NCBI GenBank assembly: GCA_002422605.1
Contig: DISW01000025.1
Coordinates: forward strand, 310,001 to 374,000
Reading direction: 5' to 3'
Length of the DNA: 64,000 nucleotides
From: Bacteriovoracaceae bacterium UBA6200
Lineage (GTDB): Bacteria; Bdellovibrionota; Bacteriovoracia; Bacteriovoracales; Bacteriovoracaceae
Made by a program: the position numbers and the translations under genes. The notes beneath the pieces are model-generated. The model was not told the origin of the DNA and searched no databases. It saw nothing but the letters and a program-made list of their open reading frames with translations. This document shows, one piece after another, positions 8,536 to 16,821 of the stretch (its first letter is position 1; each line of letters opens with the position of its first letter).

Positions 8536-8562
8536 TTAAGTTCATTTTTTTTATTCCGATAC
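8536..8562 (+). promoter_or_regulatory. Sigma28 (FliA)-like promoter of motAB
   Basis: TTAAGTTC, 11 bases, then TCCGATAC matches the flagellar sigma28 consensus TAAAGTTT-N11-GCCGATAA at 6 of 8 positions in each element. It lies 38 bases before motA, downstream of a terminator, where a motility promoter is expected. That FliA drives motAB here is inference by similarity. Confidence 0.5.
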
Positions 8563-8600
8563 TTTATCCATACAGATTCTCTCGTTTTGAAGGTGATATT

Positions 8601-9365
8601 ATGGATTTAGCTACGGTCGTAGGTTTAGTTTTAGCTTCAGTGGCCATTATTGGTTCCATTCTTTATGGATCTCCACTTACATTATTCATCGATGTTCCAT
8701 CGGTTGGAATTGTATTTGGGGGAGTTATTGCTACAACCATGATTAAGTGGCCTCTCGAGACCTTGAAAAGCTTGTCCGCCATTTACTTAAAATCTATCTT
8801 TGCAACTTCTCCAGATCCAAAAATCATGATTGAAGAGATTCAGAAATTGGCGGAAACAGCTCGCCGCGAATCAGTCTTTGCATTAGAGAAAGTTCCGGTT
8901 GAGGATAAGTTTTTAAAAAAGGCCGTAACTCTTGCGGCGGATAACCGTCCACCTGAAGTGATTACTTCTATTCTTTCCTTAGAAATTGCAGCGATGGAAG
9001 AGCGCCATGCTACCGGGGTTGATATCCTTGATGGTATGGGTGCAGATGGTCCGGCCTTCGGGATGATCGGTACCTTGATTGGTCTGGTGCAGATGCTTGC
9101 AAACATGTCTGATCCAAGTGCGATTGGTCCGGCCATGGCGGTTGCTCTCTTGACCACACTTTATGGATCGATCATTGCCAACGTTTTTACAATTCCTGTT
9201 GCGGCCAAACTTAAAGTTCGTTCAAAGCAAGAATCAACAAAAATGAATATCATCGTGGCAGGAGTCCTGGGCATTGTTGCCGGTGAAAACCCACGTGTGA
9301 TTCGAGAAAAACTTGATTCTTTCCTTCCTCCTGAACAACGTCTGGTGGAAGACAAGAAGGAGTAG
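8601..9365 (+). CDS. motA: Flagellar motor stator protein MotA
   Basis: Proton-channel stator subunit that converts ion flow to flagellar torque in the inner membrane. 254 residues with four hydrophobic segments (about 1-25, 30-50, 150-175, 185-210). The cytoplasmic loop carries charged residues (ETARRESVFALEK), as in the MotA torque-generating region. PAFGMIGTLIGLVQML and the following ANVFTIPVAAKL contain the conserved prolines. motB follows after 3 bases. The pairing with MotB and the FliA-like promoter favour MotA over ExbB/TolQ. Confidence 0.92.
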   Translation: MDLATVVGLVLASVAIIGSILYGSPLTLFIDVPSVGIVFGGVIATTMIKWPLETLKSLSAIYLKSIFATSPDPKIMIEEIQKLAETARRESVFALEKVPVEDKFLKKAVTLAADNRPPEVITSILSLEIAAMEERHATGVDILDGMGADGPAFGMIGTLIGLVQMLANMSDPSAIGPAMAVALLTTLYGSIIANVFTIPVAAKLKVRSKQESTKMNIIVAGVLGIVAGENPRVIREKLDSFLPPEQRLVEDKKE

Positions 9366-9368
9366 GTT

Positions 9369-10157
9369 ATGGAAGAGCAAAAATGTCCTCCCTGTAAGCC
9401 AGGCGCTCCAGGATGGCTTGCAACATTCTCGGATCTTTGTACGCTTCTTTTGACCTTCTTTGTGCTTCTTCTTTCGATGTCTTCAACTGAAAAGGCAAAA
9501 TATGAAGCGGCCATCGGCTCTTTACGTAACGCTTTTGGCGGTAACGTGCTTAAGGCCGGCGAAGTCATGCGTTCAGGTAAATCTCCAAGTGACGCTCCGA
9601 CAATGATTGATTCTGCGGAGCCTGCAAAACCTTTCCCGATTGAATTTCTGACTGCTGAAGGACTTCTTGATAAATATGAAGTCAATCGTGAATCTGACAC
9701 CCAACTTAATCAGCTTAAAAAGATGCTGGCCGACAATGACTTGGTTGAATCAGCTAATGTGTATGAAATGCCGGAAACTATCCTGGTACGCATGAAGGAT
9801 AAAATTCTTTTCCAGAAAGGCTCTGTTGGAATCGATGAGATTAATATTCAGGTGTTTGATCGTTTAGTTAAAATGTTAAAAGAAAATAACTGGAATATCA
9901 TGGTCGAAGGCCACGCTGAAGCTGGGGAAACTTCCAGAACCGGCGAGGATGCATATGCTCTTTCCAGTGAGCGCGCTATGGCCGTTTCAAAATCTCTTTT
10001 ACAAAGAGGAATTTCTGCAGACAGAATCACCACGATCTTTTATGGTGACTCTCGTCCTCTGACAAAAATTAGCGGAAGAATTTCAGACCGCCGCGTGGAA
10101 TTTGTTCTTAAAAAATCAGATTTAAGAGTTGAAGGACGTAAAGTCGAGGCCCAGTAA
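9369..10157 (+). CDS. motB: Flagellar motor stator protein MotB
   Basis: Peptidoglycan-anchored partner of MotA. One N-terminal transmembrane segment (GWLATFSDLCTLLLTFFVLL) contains Asp22, the predicted proton-carrying residue. A plug/linker region follows, then an OmpA-like peptidoglycan-binding domain from about residue 130 (NIMVEGHAEAGE, SSERAMAVSKSLLQRGI, RISDRRVEFVL). The N-terminus carries a CPPC pair before the membrane segment, of unknown significance. 262 residues is normal. Its stop codon overlaps the start of the next gene by one base. Confidence 0.92.
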   Translation: MEEQKCPPCKPGAPGWLATFSDLCTLLLTFFVLLLSMSSTEKAKYEAAIGSLRNAFGGNVLKAGEVMRSGKSPSDAPTMIDSAEPAKPFPIEFLTAEGLLDKYEVNRESDTQLNQLKKMLADNDLVESANVYEMPETILVRMKDKILFQKGSVGIDEINIQVFDRLVKMLKENNWNIMVEGHAEAGETSRTGEDAYALSSERAMAVSKSLLQRGISADRITTIFYGDSRPLTKISGRISDRRVEFVLKKSDLRVEGRKVEAQ

Positions 10158-11050
10158 TGGAGTTTGTTGAATTTTCCTGGATAAGCGAAGGACCTACTTT
10201 CAAAGAGGCCCTTCAGCAAACACTGGGAAGCTCCGGGCAGCTAATCAAAAAATATTATTCTTCTAAAGAACAGTCGGCCCCAGTGCAGGCGAGAAGAGTT
10301 TATAGATTACCAGTAACTTTGGTTAACCATCTTAAAATTAACCCTACCTATGTTGGTCCTGAAGTAAAAATTCTGAGTGAGTCTCCGGACTATATCGTCC
10401 TTCATAAACCCTATGGAGTTCATTGCCATCCCTTGAGCTACGCCGATCAGGATACTCTTTTAAACTTCCTGGTGACGGCTGGAAAATGGGAATCTTTACT
10501 GGTGAATCAAGAGCATTACGATCGTGGACTTTTATATCGTCTGGATCATGATACATCGGGTGTAATGGTGCTCGCGAAAAATGAAAAAGCCTTGAAAAGT
10601 ATTCGGGAGAGTTTCAGTGCGGCGATGAAAAGAAAGTTTTACTGGGCGATTGTTGATGGCGACTTTGATAAAGATGGACTTTGGTCCCATCATTTTAAGG
10701 CCACCGGCCAGAAGGGCGCCAAACAGAAAGTCTCGGAGTGGCCGGAACCGACAACTCAGGAAGCCACATTATCTTTGATGAAAATCATGCATCAGGAAGG
10801 TAGAAGTTTACTTCTCATCAATCTGAAAACAGGTATCCGACATCAGATTCGTGCTCAACTAGCGGCCTTAGGTTTTCCTATTTTAGGGGATGAGCTTTAT
10901 GGTGGGAAAAAAGCTGAAAGACTTTTCCTTCATGCTCTTCGATATGAATTTGTAGAAATAGCGGAAGATCCGAATGCAGAATTATTTGACCGTTTCTTTG
11001 ACCTGAACCGTGCTCTGCAAATGGGCCATGATGTGCTCGGGCGTTTCTAG
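10157..11050 (+). CDS. RluA-family RNA pseudouridine synthase
   Basis: Isomerises specific uridines in rRNA or tRNA to pseudouridine. The catalytic motif YRLDHDTSGVMVLAKN (about residues 127-142) supplies the essential Asp. KTGIRHQIRAQLAALGFPILGD and LFLHA are the other family motifs. The N-terminal 65 residues look like a degenerate S4 domain. The exact target (RluA, C or D) cannot be told. The start overlaps the motB stop (TAATG). Its 3' 69 bases overlap the convergent gene on the minus strand. Confidence 0.85.
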   Translation: MEFVEFSWISEGPTFKEALQQTLGSSGQLIKKYYSSKEQSAPVQARRVYRLPVTLVNHLKINPTYVGPEVKILSESPDYIVLHKPYGVHCHPLSYADQDTLLNFLVTAGKWESLLVNQEHYDRGLLYRLDHDTSGVMVLAKNEKALKSIRESFSAAMKRKFYWAIVDGDFDKDGLWSHHFKATGQKGAKQKVSEWPEPTTQEATLSLMKIMHQEGRSLLLINLKTGIRHQIRAQLAALGFPILGDELYGGKKAERLFLHALRYEFVEIAEDPNAELFDRFFDLNRALQMGHDVLGRF

Positions 11051-11464
11051 AGTCGCAAGCTTCACCACATATTGCCCTTCTGTTACCGCATTAATTTCCA
11101 TTTTAGGATGAATCATTTTGATTCTAATGAACATCACTCTCTCGAGAATTTCCGTGTAAGAAGTCCGAGCAATGAAACTTAAGTGATTCGCAAGCTGTCG
11201 ATAGAGAAGGGCCTGAAGATTAGAGGCTTCCGGGGGTATCATCACTTCATTTATTTCAGCTGCGAGATTATTACCCTCACAGAAGACTTTCCAATTTGAA
11301 GGCACGGCCTTCTCTAGTTTAACGATCACGGCATCACAAGAGGTACGTTGTAATTTGTCTCTTTTGAGGAAATTTAAATTTCCGTCTCTCGAAAGCTGGG
11401 TGATAAACAGTCCAAAAAGGATGATTCCGATACCAAGTACTGGTTTTTGCATGAAATATCTCAT
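10982..11464 (-). CDS. Membrane-anchored or secreted protein of unknown function
   Basis: Not recognised. 160 residues with an N-terminal hydrophobic segment (GIGIILFGLFITQL, about 10-24) that could be a signal anchor or signal peptide. The rest is a mixed alpha/beta soluble domain with a Cys pair (TSCDAV, VFCEGN) spaced as a possible disulfide, so periplasmic location is likely. The C-terminal 23 codons run antisense through the end of the pseudouridine synthase gene. The start may be ATG 11464 or ATG 11452. It is divergent from the WYL gene with an 85-bp intergenic region. Confidence 0.65.
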   Translation of the reverse strand: MRYFMQKPVLGIGIILFGLFITQLSRDGNLNFLKRDKLQRTSCDAVIVKLEKAVPSNWKVFCEGNNLAAEINEVMIPPEASNLQALLYRQLANHLSFIARTSYTEILERVMFIRIKMIHPKMEINAVTEGQYVVKLATLETPEHIMAHLQSTVQVKETVK

Positions 11465-11549
11465 TCCCCCATTATCTCCGTTTCAACCTTTTTTTGCACT
11501 AAAGACTTCGAAGAAAATACCCGATAAGGAGTGTCAGGAAAGAGGTATT

Positions 11550-12482
11550 ATGAAGAAAGAAGTTACCCCAGATGTGTGGAAGAAGTTAATGGTTCTCGGT
11601 GGAAAACAAGGCGCTATCAAGTTAAATGACCTTGCCCAGGAAATGCGACTAGGTCCTGAAGAAACTCTGATCTTCCTACGTCAAATCTTCCCGGAAGGGG
11701 TTGGGGCCGAGGTTTATCATAAAGAAAATGAGTGTTGGATTGATATTAAGAGTGAGGCCATTCAGTATATGCTTCCTCTATCTCCCGGTGAATGGATGGA
11801 GCTCTTTCAGATGCTCGATGAACATAGGGGAGCAGAAAGCGCCGCGATCTATTCTTTAAAGAGAAAAGTGACTGAAAATGGTCCAATTAAGGTCGTTATG
11901 GATCTTCTCAATCAACTTGAAAGCTGGGATCAAGAACTGAGTGCTTCTCATCAAACGATGATAAATCAGCTTGATGAAGTCATTGGTCAACAAAAAATGA
12001 TTCAACTATTAACTTCTGAAGACAGGGCATATTCCTTGTTCCCTTATAAGGTTCTGCATTTAGAAGGAACACTAAGTCTCATTGCTGAAGATTCTGTTGA
12101 TCACTGTCTCTTTGTTGTTCCGTTAAATGAGATTGGTTCTTTTTCGATATTAGAAACTCTTTCACAACCGCGGGTGACCGCTTATGAGATAGAAGAGTTC
12201 ATTACGGCCATCCGGGCGATGAATGAAAAAGAAACCCGGCTCATTCTTAAGATTCACGAACCTCATTCAACGAATCTTTTCCCGGACCATCAATTTCTGG
12301 GCAAGCCCTGCATGATCACCAATCCAACAGGAGATCTTATTTGGGCAGCTTATGTTGAGCCATGTGCAGCCCTTTATGATTGGCTTTTTAATCTAGGCAA
12401 TCGTGTAGAAATTCTCGATCCCGTAAATTTTAAAGAGGATTATCTTATCTATTGTGAAGAAAAACTGAGAAAGATAGCTTAA
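11550..12482 (+). CDS. WYL-domain transcriptional regulator
   Basis: A 310-residue regulator resembling the PafB/PafC and YafY group. The N-terminus (VWKKLMVLGGKQGAIKLNDLAQEM...) looks like a winged helix used for DNA binding, and the middle is helical. Residues about 160-215 (YKVLHLEGTLSLIAEDSVDH...VVPLNEIGSF) match a WYL sensor domain, although the W-Y-L triad itself is altered. The C-terminal WCX-like part is VEILDPVNFKEDY. ATG 11550 follows an AGGAAAGAGG-type ribosome-binding site, excluding the longer frame from 11355. WYL proteins often respond to nucleic-acid ligands; the ligand here is unknown. Confidence 0.7.
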   Translation: MKKEVTPDVWKKLMVLGGKQGAIKLNDLAQEMRLGPEETLIFLRQIFPEGVGAEVYHKENECWIDIKSEAIQYMLPLSPGEWMELFQMLDEHRGAESAAIYSLKRKVTENGPIKVVMDLLNQLESWDQELSASHQTMINQLDEVIGQQKMIQLLTSEDRAYSLFPYKVLHLEGTLSLIAEDSVDHCLFVVPLNEIGSFSILETLSQPRVTAYEIEEFITAIRAMNEKETRLILKIHEPHSTNLFPDHQFLGKPCMITNPTGDLIWAAYVEPCAALYDWLFNLGNRVEILDPVNFKEDYLIYCEEKLRKIA

Positions 12483-12492
12483 CATTAAAGGG

Positions 12493-13053
12493 ATGAACCA
12501 AGCTTCCCGCCCTTACTTTTTACTCTCATTTATTCCTGCCCTGGCCTATTGGCTGTTGGAGACCTATTTCACTCTGGAAATAGCACTGATTGGGGGGATT
12601 TTACTGGGCGTTTTGGAAATGGGGCTGGAAAAGAAATTTACCAGACATGTCCATACTCTTTCAAAACTTAACATTGCTTTGATTGTAGTACTTGGAAGTA
12701 TTTCTTTAATTGCTCAAGAAGGGTTGTTCTTTAAATTACAACCCACTTTTACCGGAATCGCATTAGGGCTTTTTTTAATTTATAAAAAAATAAAAAAGAA
12801 ATCTTTGATGTTCGAGATGCTGGAGGACTTAAAACAAAAACCTCCACTTCCGGAAGAGTTCTATAAAATGCTGGAGTGGCATTTGTGCTTATTTCTTTTT
12901 GTATTTGCTGCCTTTATGGCCTACATCGCAGTGAAAGAAACTACTGCTGTATGGCTCTTCTGGAAAACCGGAGGATTCTATCTGGCCTTTGGCGGTTTTA
13001 TGGTGGCAGAAATTATTTATATCAAATTTTTTGGGCGGAGACTTAGAAGATGA
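12493..13053 (+). CDS. yciB: YciB/IspZ-family inner-membrane septation protein
   Basis: A 186-residue, five-to-six-segment membrane protein matching the YciB (intracellular septation protein A) family, which links cell elongation and division machinery in the inner membrane. It opens with ASRPYFLLSFIPALAYW, has the internal KLQPTF motif and the C-terminal WLFWKTGG... segment. It begins 10 bases after the WYL gene and overlaps the next gene by four bases (ATGA). No good ribosome-binding site is seen beyond AAAGGG at 12486-12491. Confidence 0.72.
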   Translation: MNQASRPYFLLSFIPALAYWLLETYFTLEIALIGGILLGVLEMGLEKKFTRHVHTLSKLNIALIVVLGSISLIAQEGLFFKLQPTFTGIALGLFLIYKKIKKKSLMFEMLEDLKQKPPLPEEFYKMLEWHLCLFLFVFAAFMAYIAVKETTAVWLFWKTGGFYLAFGGFMVAEIIYIKFFGRRLRR

Positions 13054-13586
13054 AAGTTTGTATTTTTTGCGGGGCCAACGCTAGTAATGATCCAGAAGTT
13101 GATCGGCAGGTTAAGATTATCACAGATGACTTCTCCCGACATAGCGTAGAAATGGTTTATGGCGGTGCAGGTATAGGCATCATGGGCGCTCTTGCCACAG
13201 AGCTTATTAATAAAGGTGGAGTGGTTAGAGGCGTGATTCCGCAGCAGCTCATGAAAAAAGAAATCGCCCATGGCGGATTGACTGAACTCTTTGTTGTAAA
13301 GGATATGCACGAACGAAAGAAAATGATGTATGACTTATCTGATGCCTTCCTGATTTTTCCTGGAGGAATGGGCACCATGGATGAGCTTTTTGAGATCCTC
13401 ACTTGGAAACAATTAGGGCTCCATTCTAAGCCGATTGCTATCTTTAACATTAATAATTACTACGATGATTTGCTGAAGTTTTTAAATCTCGCAACAGATA
13501 AGGGATTAATTAAGCCTCAAGATCGCAAGCTTTTATTTGATTCCGATTCCTGGAATGAAATACGAGATTATTTTAAGATGGGTTAA
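13050..13586 (+). CDS. LOG-family (TIGR00730) phosphoribohydrolase-like protein
   Basis: 178 residues with a Rossmann-like fold. It has the family motifs VYGGAGIGIMGALA (about 32-45) and PGGMGTMDELFE (about 95-106), the latter being the PGGxGTxxE nucleotide-binding and catalytic motif. Members cleave cytokinin-type riboside 5'-monophosphates or AMP to free base and ribose phosphate, and many act in nucleotide salvage. It overlaps yciB by four bases and is followed within four bases by the next gene, so it is translationally coupled. Confidence 0.85.
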   Translation: MKVCIFCGANASNDPEVDRQVKIITDDFSRHSVEMVYGGAGIGIMGALATELINKGGVVRGVIPQQLMKKEIAHGGLTELFVVKDMHERKKMMYDLSDAFLIFPGGMGTMDELFEILTWKQLGLHSKPIAIFNINNYYDDLLKFLNLATDKGLIKPQDRKLLFDSDSWNEIRDYFKMG

Positions 13587-13589
13587 AAA

Positions 13590-14303
13590 ATGAATTTCTT
13601 CAATTGGTTTAAGCAAGATCCTAAAAAACTATTTTTGGAATTCTCTCCAAAGGGAAGTGAGTGGAGAGTTGTTACCTGGAACTTTGACTTAAACGATATG
13701 GCCCATAGACGCTGGATTGTGGAAGTTCATGGAGAAAAATCCAAAATCATTCAATGGGAGCGACAAAAAGGTGATCGACTTATTTTCCAGGAAGGAAAAA
13801 AACAGGTCTATTCAGGAAATGTACCTCAGGGGGATCAAGTTTTACTTCCAATGATGAACCTCGCACTTCATGCAACACTAAAGCATGGCCTGGATAGTAA
13901 TACTGATTTTATGCTGACTCCGGTGACAGGGGCAACCACCCAGGACTTTCAAGATGAGACCCGGAGTCTTGAGTGGATCAAAGCGAGTTTTGGGACACTC
14001 ACTCGTGCCCTGGATAACATGAAGGGAAAGAACGACCAGATTCTTACCGCCGCTTGTTTTTCGGGTATCGCGCCTGAAAGCGGAGAGAGAGTCTTAAGAG
14101 TGATCGCTTTTAATTTGGATATCTTTTATTACATGAGGGAAGACAACTCTCTTCAGATTGTAGTCTTCAACGATAAAAATACCGGCCACGGTGAAAGTAA
14201 AACTCCTACCTTTCATCAAATAATCAAAGTTACAAAACCGCAATTCTATGATGAAATAATAAAGTTACTGCACAGAATCGCTAATGCGGGAGAAATTGGT
14301 TGA
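13590..14303 (+). CDS. Conserved-looking soluble protein of unknown function
   Basis: Not recognised. 237 residues, no signal peptide and no membrane segment, rich in Trp and aromatic residues in the first 70 positions, with beta-strand-like patterning (WRVVTWNFDL, RWIVEVHGEKSKIIQW). The second half looks alpha/beta (LRVIAFNLDIFYYMRED). Its TGA overlaps the TTG start of the next gene, a CPBP protease, so the two are coupled. Confidence 0.65.
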   Translation: MNFFNWFKQDPKKLFLEFSPKGSEWRVVTWNFDLNDMAHRRWIVEVHGEKSKIIQWERQKGDRLIFQEGKKQVYSGNVPQGDQVLLPMMNLALHATLKHGLDSNTDFMLTPVTGATTQDFQDETRSLEWIKASFGTLTRALDNMKGKNDQILTAACFSGIAPESGERVLRVIAFNLDIFYYMREDNSLQIVVFNDKNTGHGESKTPTFHQIIKVTKPQFYDEIIKLLHRIANAGEIG

Positions 14304-14902
14304 TTAGTTTTTTCTTCCTGGTTGTCATCTATTTTGCCTTTTCCTGGGGACTTCCATGGCATAAATTGCCATCTTCAATTTCATTCTCATACATTTTTGA
14401 TCTGTTATTCGCACTAGGTGTGTCCTTCTTCTTTCGACTGCCATGGAAGTTTCGTTGGCGAATCAATAAGCAGACTTTTAAGGCCATGCTTGAAGTGCTT
14501 GCCCTGGCAACCGCAGCAATCGGCGCTATTTGGTACATGGAAATTGAAACTCCTTTCCGTTTAGTTACGGGACTCGAGTGGCATCTTCTTTTCTTTGCTC
14601 CCATATTAGAAGAATTAGTTTTTAGACAAACTTTTCAACGTACCTTGGTTTCTCAAGTAGGTGGTAAGAATATTACGTCTATGCTGGTGGCTTCGATCTT
14701 TGCTTTTTCTCATCTAGTGGGGCTCACAGTGCTTCCTGTTGAGTATGTGCCTTTTGTTGGATTCCAGGTTTTTTATACCTTCGTTTTAGGTGTGATTTGT
14801 GGTCAGGCGCTCCTACGCTTCCATTCGGTTTTTGCACCGATAACCTTGCATTTTATCTTTAACCTCATGTTTTATTTAGCAATTCAGCTCGAGATCTTAT
14901 AA
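14300..14902 (+). CDS. CPBP-family intramembrane metalloprotease
   Basis: 200 residues, mostly transmembrane. Motif 1 LEELVFRQTFQ (about residue 102) supplies Glu-Glu and Arg, motif 2 is FAFSHL (about 135) and motif 3 is HFIFNLMF (about 186). These carry the zinc/glutamate catalytic residues of the Abi/CAAX protease group. The substrate is unknown. The TTG start at 14300 overlaps the previous stop and is preceded by GGGAGA. Confidence 0.82.
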   Translation: MISFFFLVVIYFAFSWGLPWHKLPSSISFSYIFDLLFALGVSFFFRLPWKFRWRINKQTFKAMLEVLALATAAIGAIWYMEIETPFRLVTGLEWHLLFFAPILEELVFRQTFQRTLVSQVGGKNITSMLVASIFAFSHLVGLTVLPVEYVPFVGFQVFYTFVLGVICGQALLRFHSVFAPITLHFIFNLMFYLAIQLEIL

Positions 14903-15007
14903 TTCAGATTCTGAAAGCTTCTTTACATCATTGACCCTGATTGTTATATTTCGGCAAATTTATTAACCCTTAGTCTTAGACTGAATAACTAATGTTTTAG
15001 GGGACTT

Positions 15008-16426
15008 ATGCAAACCACTGATTCCAATATCATCAAAGTGGGGGAACTCGATTTTCCTCCTCGCAAAGTGTGGCTGAAAACTTACGGCTGCCAAATGAAC
15101 TATCACGATACTGAGAGGATTCTTTCTCATCTGTCGGGGATGAACTTCACAAAAACTGATGAGCAGTCTGAGGCTGATCTGGTTATTTTTAATACCTGTG
15201 CTGTAAGAGATCTCGCCAATCAGAAGTTTTATTCTCATCTTGGTGAAACCAAAAAACTAAAAACTAATCCTGACATTGATCCTGAAACGGGTATGAAGAA
15301 AAATGTTATCGTTGCTGCTGGCGGTTGTATTGCCCAGACCGAAGGGAAGGATCTCATTCAAAAGTATAAGCAACTGGATTTTGCTTTCGGTACTGATGTT
15401 ATTGATAACATCGGGGAGATGGTTTACCGCGCTTATGCTGGCGAGAAAAAATTTACGGTCACTGCCTGGGACCGATCGGATAACTATTCGATCGAAACAA
15501 AACTCACTCAGGGAACTCCTCAAGCTTTTGTGAACATTATTAAAGGCTGTGATAAATTTTGTTCATACTGTATTGTTCCTTTTACTCGCGGTCGTGAGAA
15601 ATCCCGTCGCTTAGCGGAAGTGGTAACTGATGTTAAACGTCTTGTTGAGTATTCGGGCATTCAGGAAGTCATGCTTCTGGGTCAGAACGTAAACTCTTAT
15701 GGGAAAGATGATGGAGAGTCTTTAGGACAACTTATTATGGAGCTGGAGAAAGTCGATGGCCTGCATCTTCTTCGCTACACAACCTCTCATCCATATGACG
15801 TTACCGATGATTTAGTTGAAGCTCATGCTCATTCTAAAAAGCTCGCTAATCACCTGCATCTTCCGGTTCAGTCTGGCTCAAACTCTGTTCTTCAGCGCAT
15901 GCTTCGTGAGTACACGATCGAACATTACTTAACTCTTCTAGCGAAAATGCGTAAGGCCAATCCCGAGATGGTTATTACCAGCGATATCATTGCTGGCTTC
16001 CCGAATGAAACAGAGGAGGAGCATCAGGACACGCTGAAGCTTCTTCAGGATGCTCAATTTGATAATATATTTGCCTATGCTTATTCTTCCCGGAAAGGCA
16101 CTAAAGCCGCTCGTATGAATGACGTCTTGACCGATGATATCCGTGGTCGACGCCTGCGTGAAGTGATGGATCTTCAGCTTAATATTCAGGCCCAAATCCG
16201 CGGTGGCATGGTCGGGAAAACTTATCGTGCCCTTGTAGATGGTAAGAATATCAATAAAGGCATTCTCAAATGGCATGGCCGCACATCGTGCAACCGGATT
16301 GTTCACTTTGAACCAGAATCTCCTGAAAAAGATTATCAGTGGCATTGGGTAGATGTGGAAATTACATCAGCAACAGCTCTTTCTACTCAGGGAAAACTGA
16401 TTAAGGATCACGGGAAAACTCTGTGA
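15008..16426 (+). CDS. miaB: tRNA-2-methylthio-N6-dimethylallyladenosine synthase
   Basis: Radical-SAM methylthiotransferase that adds 2-methylthio to i6A37 in tRNAs reading UNN codons. The N-terminal UPF0004 cluster cysteines lie in YGCQMNYHD, FNTCAVR and AAGGCIAQTEG. The radical-SAM cluster is in GCDKFCSYCIVPFTRG (about residue 180), and a C-terminal TRAM-like domain follows. 472 residues is typical. A 15-residue linker (TKKLKTNPDIDPETG region) in the N-terminal domain is longer than usual. ATG 15008 follows AGGGGAC. Confidence 0.95.
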   Translation: MQTTDSNIIKVGELDFPPRKVWLKTYGCQMNYHDTERILSHLSGMNFTKTDEQSEADLVIFNTCAVRDLANQKFYSHLGETKKLKTNPDIDPETGMKKNVIVAAGGCIAQTEGKDLIQKYKQLDFAFGTDVIDNIGEMVYRAYAGEKKFTVTAWDRSDNYSIETKLTQGTPQAFVNIIKGCDKFCSYCIVPFTRGREKSRRLAEVVTDVKRLVEYSGIQEVMLLGQNVNSYGKDDGESLGQLIMELEKVDGLHLLRYTTSHPYDVTDDLVEAHAHSKKLANHLHLPVQSGSNSVLQRMLREYTIEHYLTLLAKMRKANPEMVITSDIIAGFPNETEEEHQDTLKLLQDAQFDNIFAYAYSSRKGTKAARMNDVLTDDIRGRRLREVMDLQLNIQAQIRGGMVGKTYRALVDGKNINKGILKWHGRTSCNRIVHFEPESPEKDYQWHWVDVEITSATALSTQGKLIKDHGKTL

Positions 16427-16782
16427 AACTGGTTCTTTTCGTTTTCGGGTGGGTTGCTTTTGCCTTAGGAATCATTGGTGCTTTTCTACCAGTGATTCCT
16501 ACAACACCGTTTTTGATTCTTTCTGCCTTCCTGTTTTCAAAATCATCTCCCAGGTTCCATCAATGGCTGCTTGATTTGCCATTGGCCGGAGAAGGCTTAA
16601 AGGACTGGAATGATAATAAAGTTATCAGGCCCCGCGCTAAAATTCTTTGTGCTCTTATGATTTTAGGGTCGATGATTTTTATTGCCCTAAATCCCATTAT
16701 TCCAGTCTATGTTAAAGTCCCGGTGGTCATTATCCTTACCTCCGTCCTTGTTTTCGTAACAACCAGAAATAGTCACCTATAA
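16423..16782 (+). CDS. DUF454 (YbaN-like) inner-membrane protein
   Basis: 119 residues with three hydrophobic segments and the family motif FLPVIPTTPFLILSAFLFSKSS near the N-terminus, then LPLAGEGLKDW. Function unknown. The GTG start overlaps the miaB stop by four bases (GTGA), indicating translational coupling. Confidence 0.82.
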   Translation: MKLVLFVFGWVAFALGIIGAFLPVIPTTPFLILSAFLFSKSSPRFHQWLLDLPLAGEGLKDWNDNKVIRPRAKILCALMILGSMIFIALNPIIPVYVKVPVVIILTSVLVFVTTRNSHL

Positions 16783-16787
16783 ATTGA

Positions 16788-16815
16788 TTGAAGATGAAGG
16801 CCAATTCGTTAAAAT
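16788..16815 (+). promoter_or_regulatory. Sigma70-like promoter placing the next mRNA start at its ATG
   Basis: TTGAAG (16788-16793), 16 bases, TAAAAT (16810-16815) matches 4/6 and 5/6 of consensus. A start about seven bases after the -10 would fall on the ATG at 16822. That ATG also has no Shine-Dalgarno, so a leaderless transcript is possible. Confidence 0.35.
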
Positions 16816-16821
16816 CAAATC

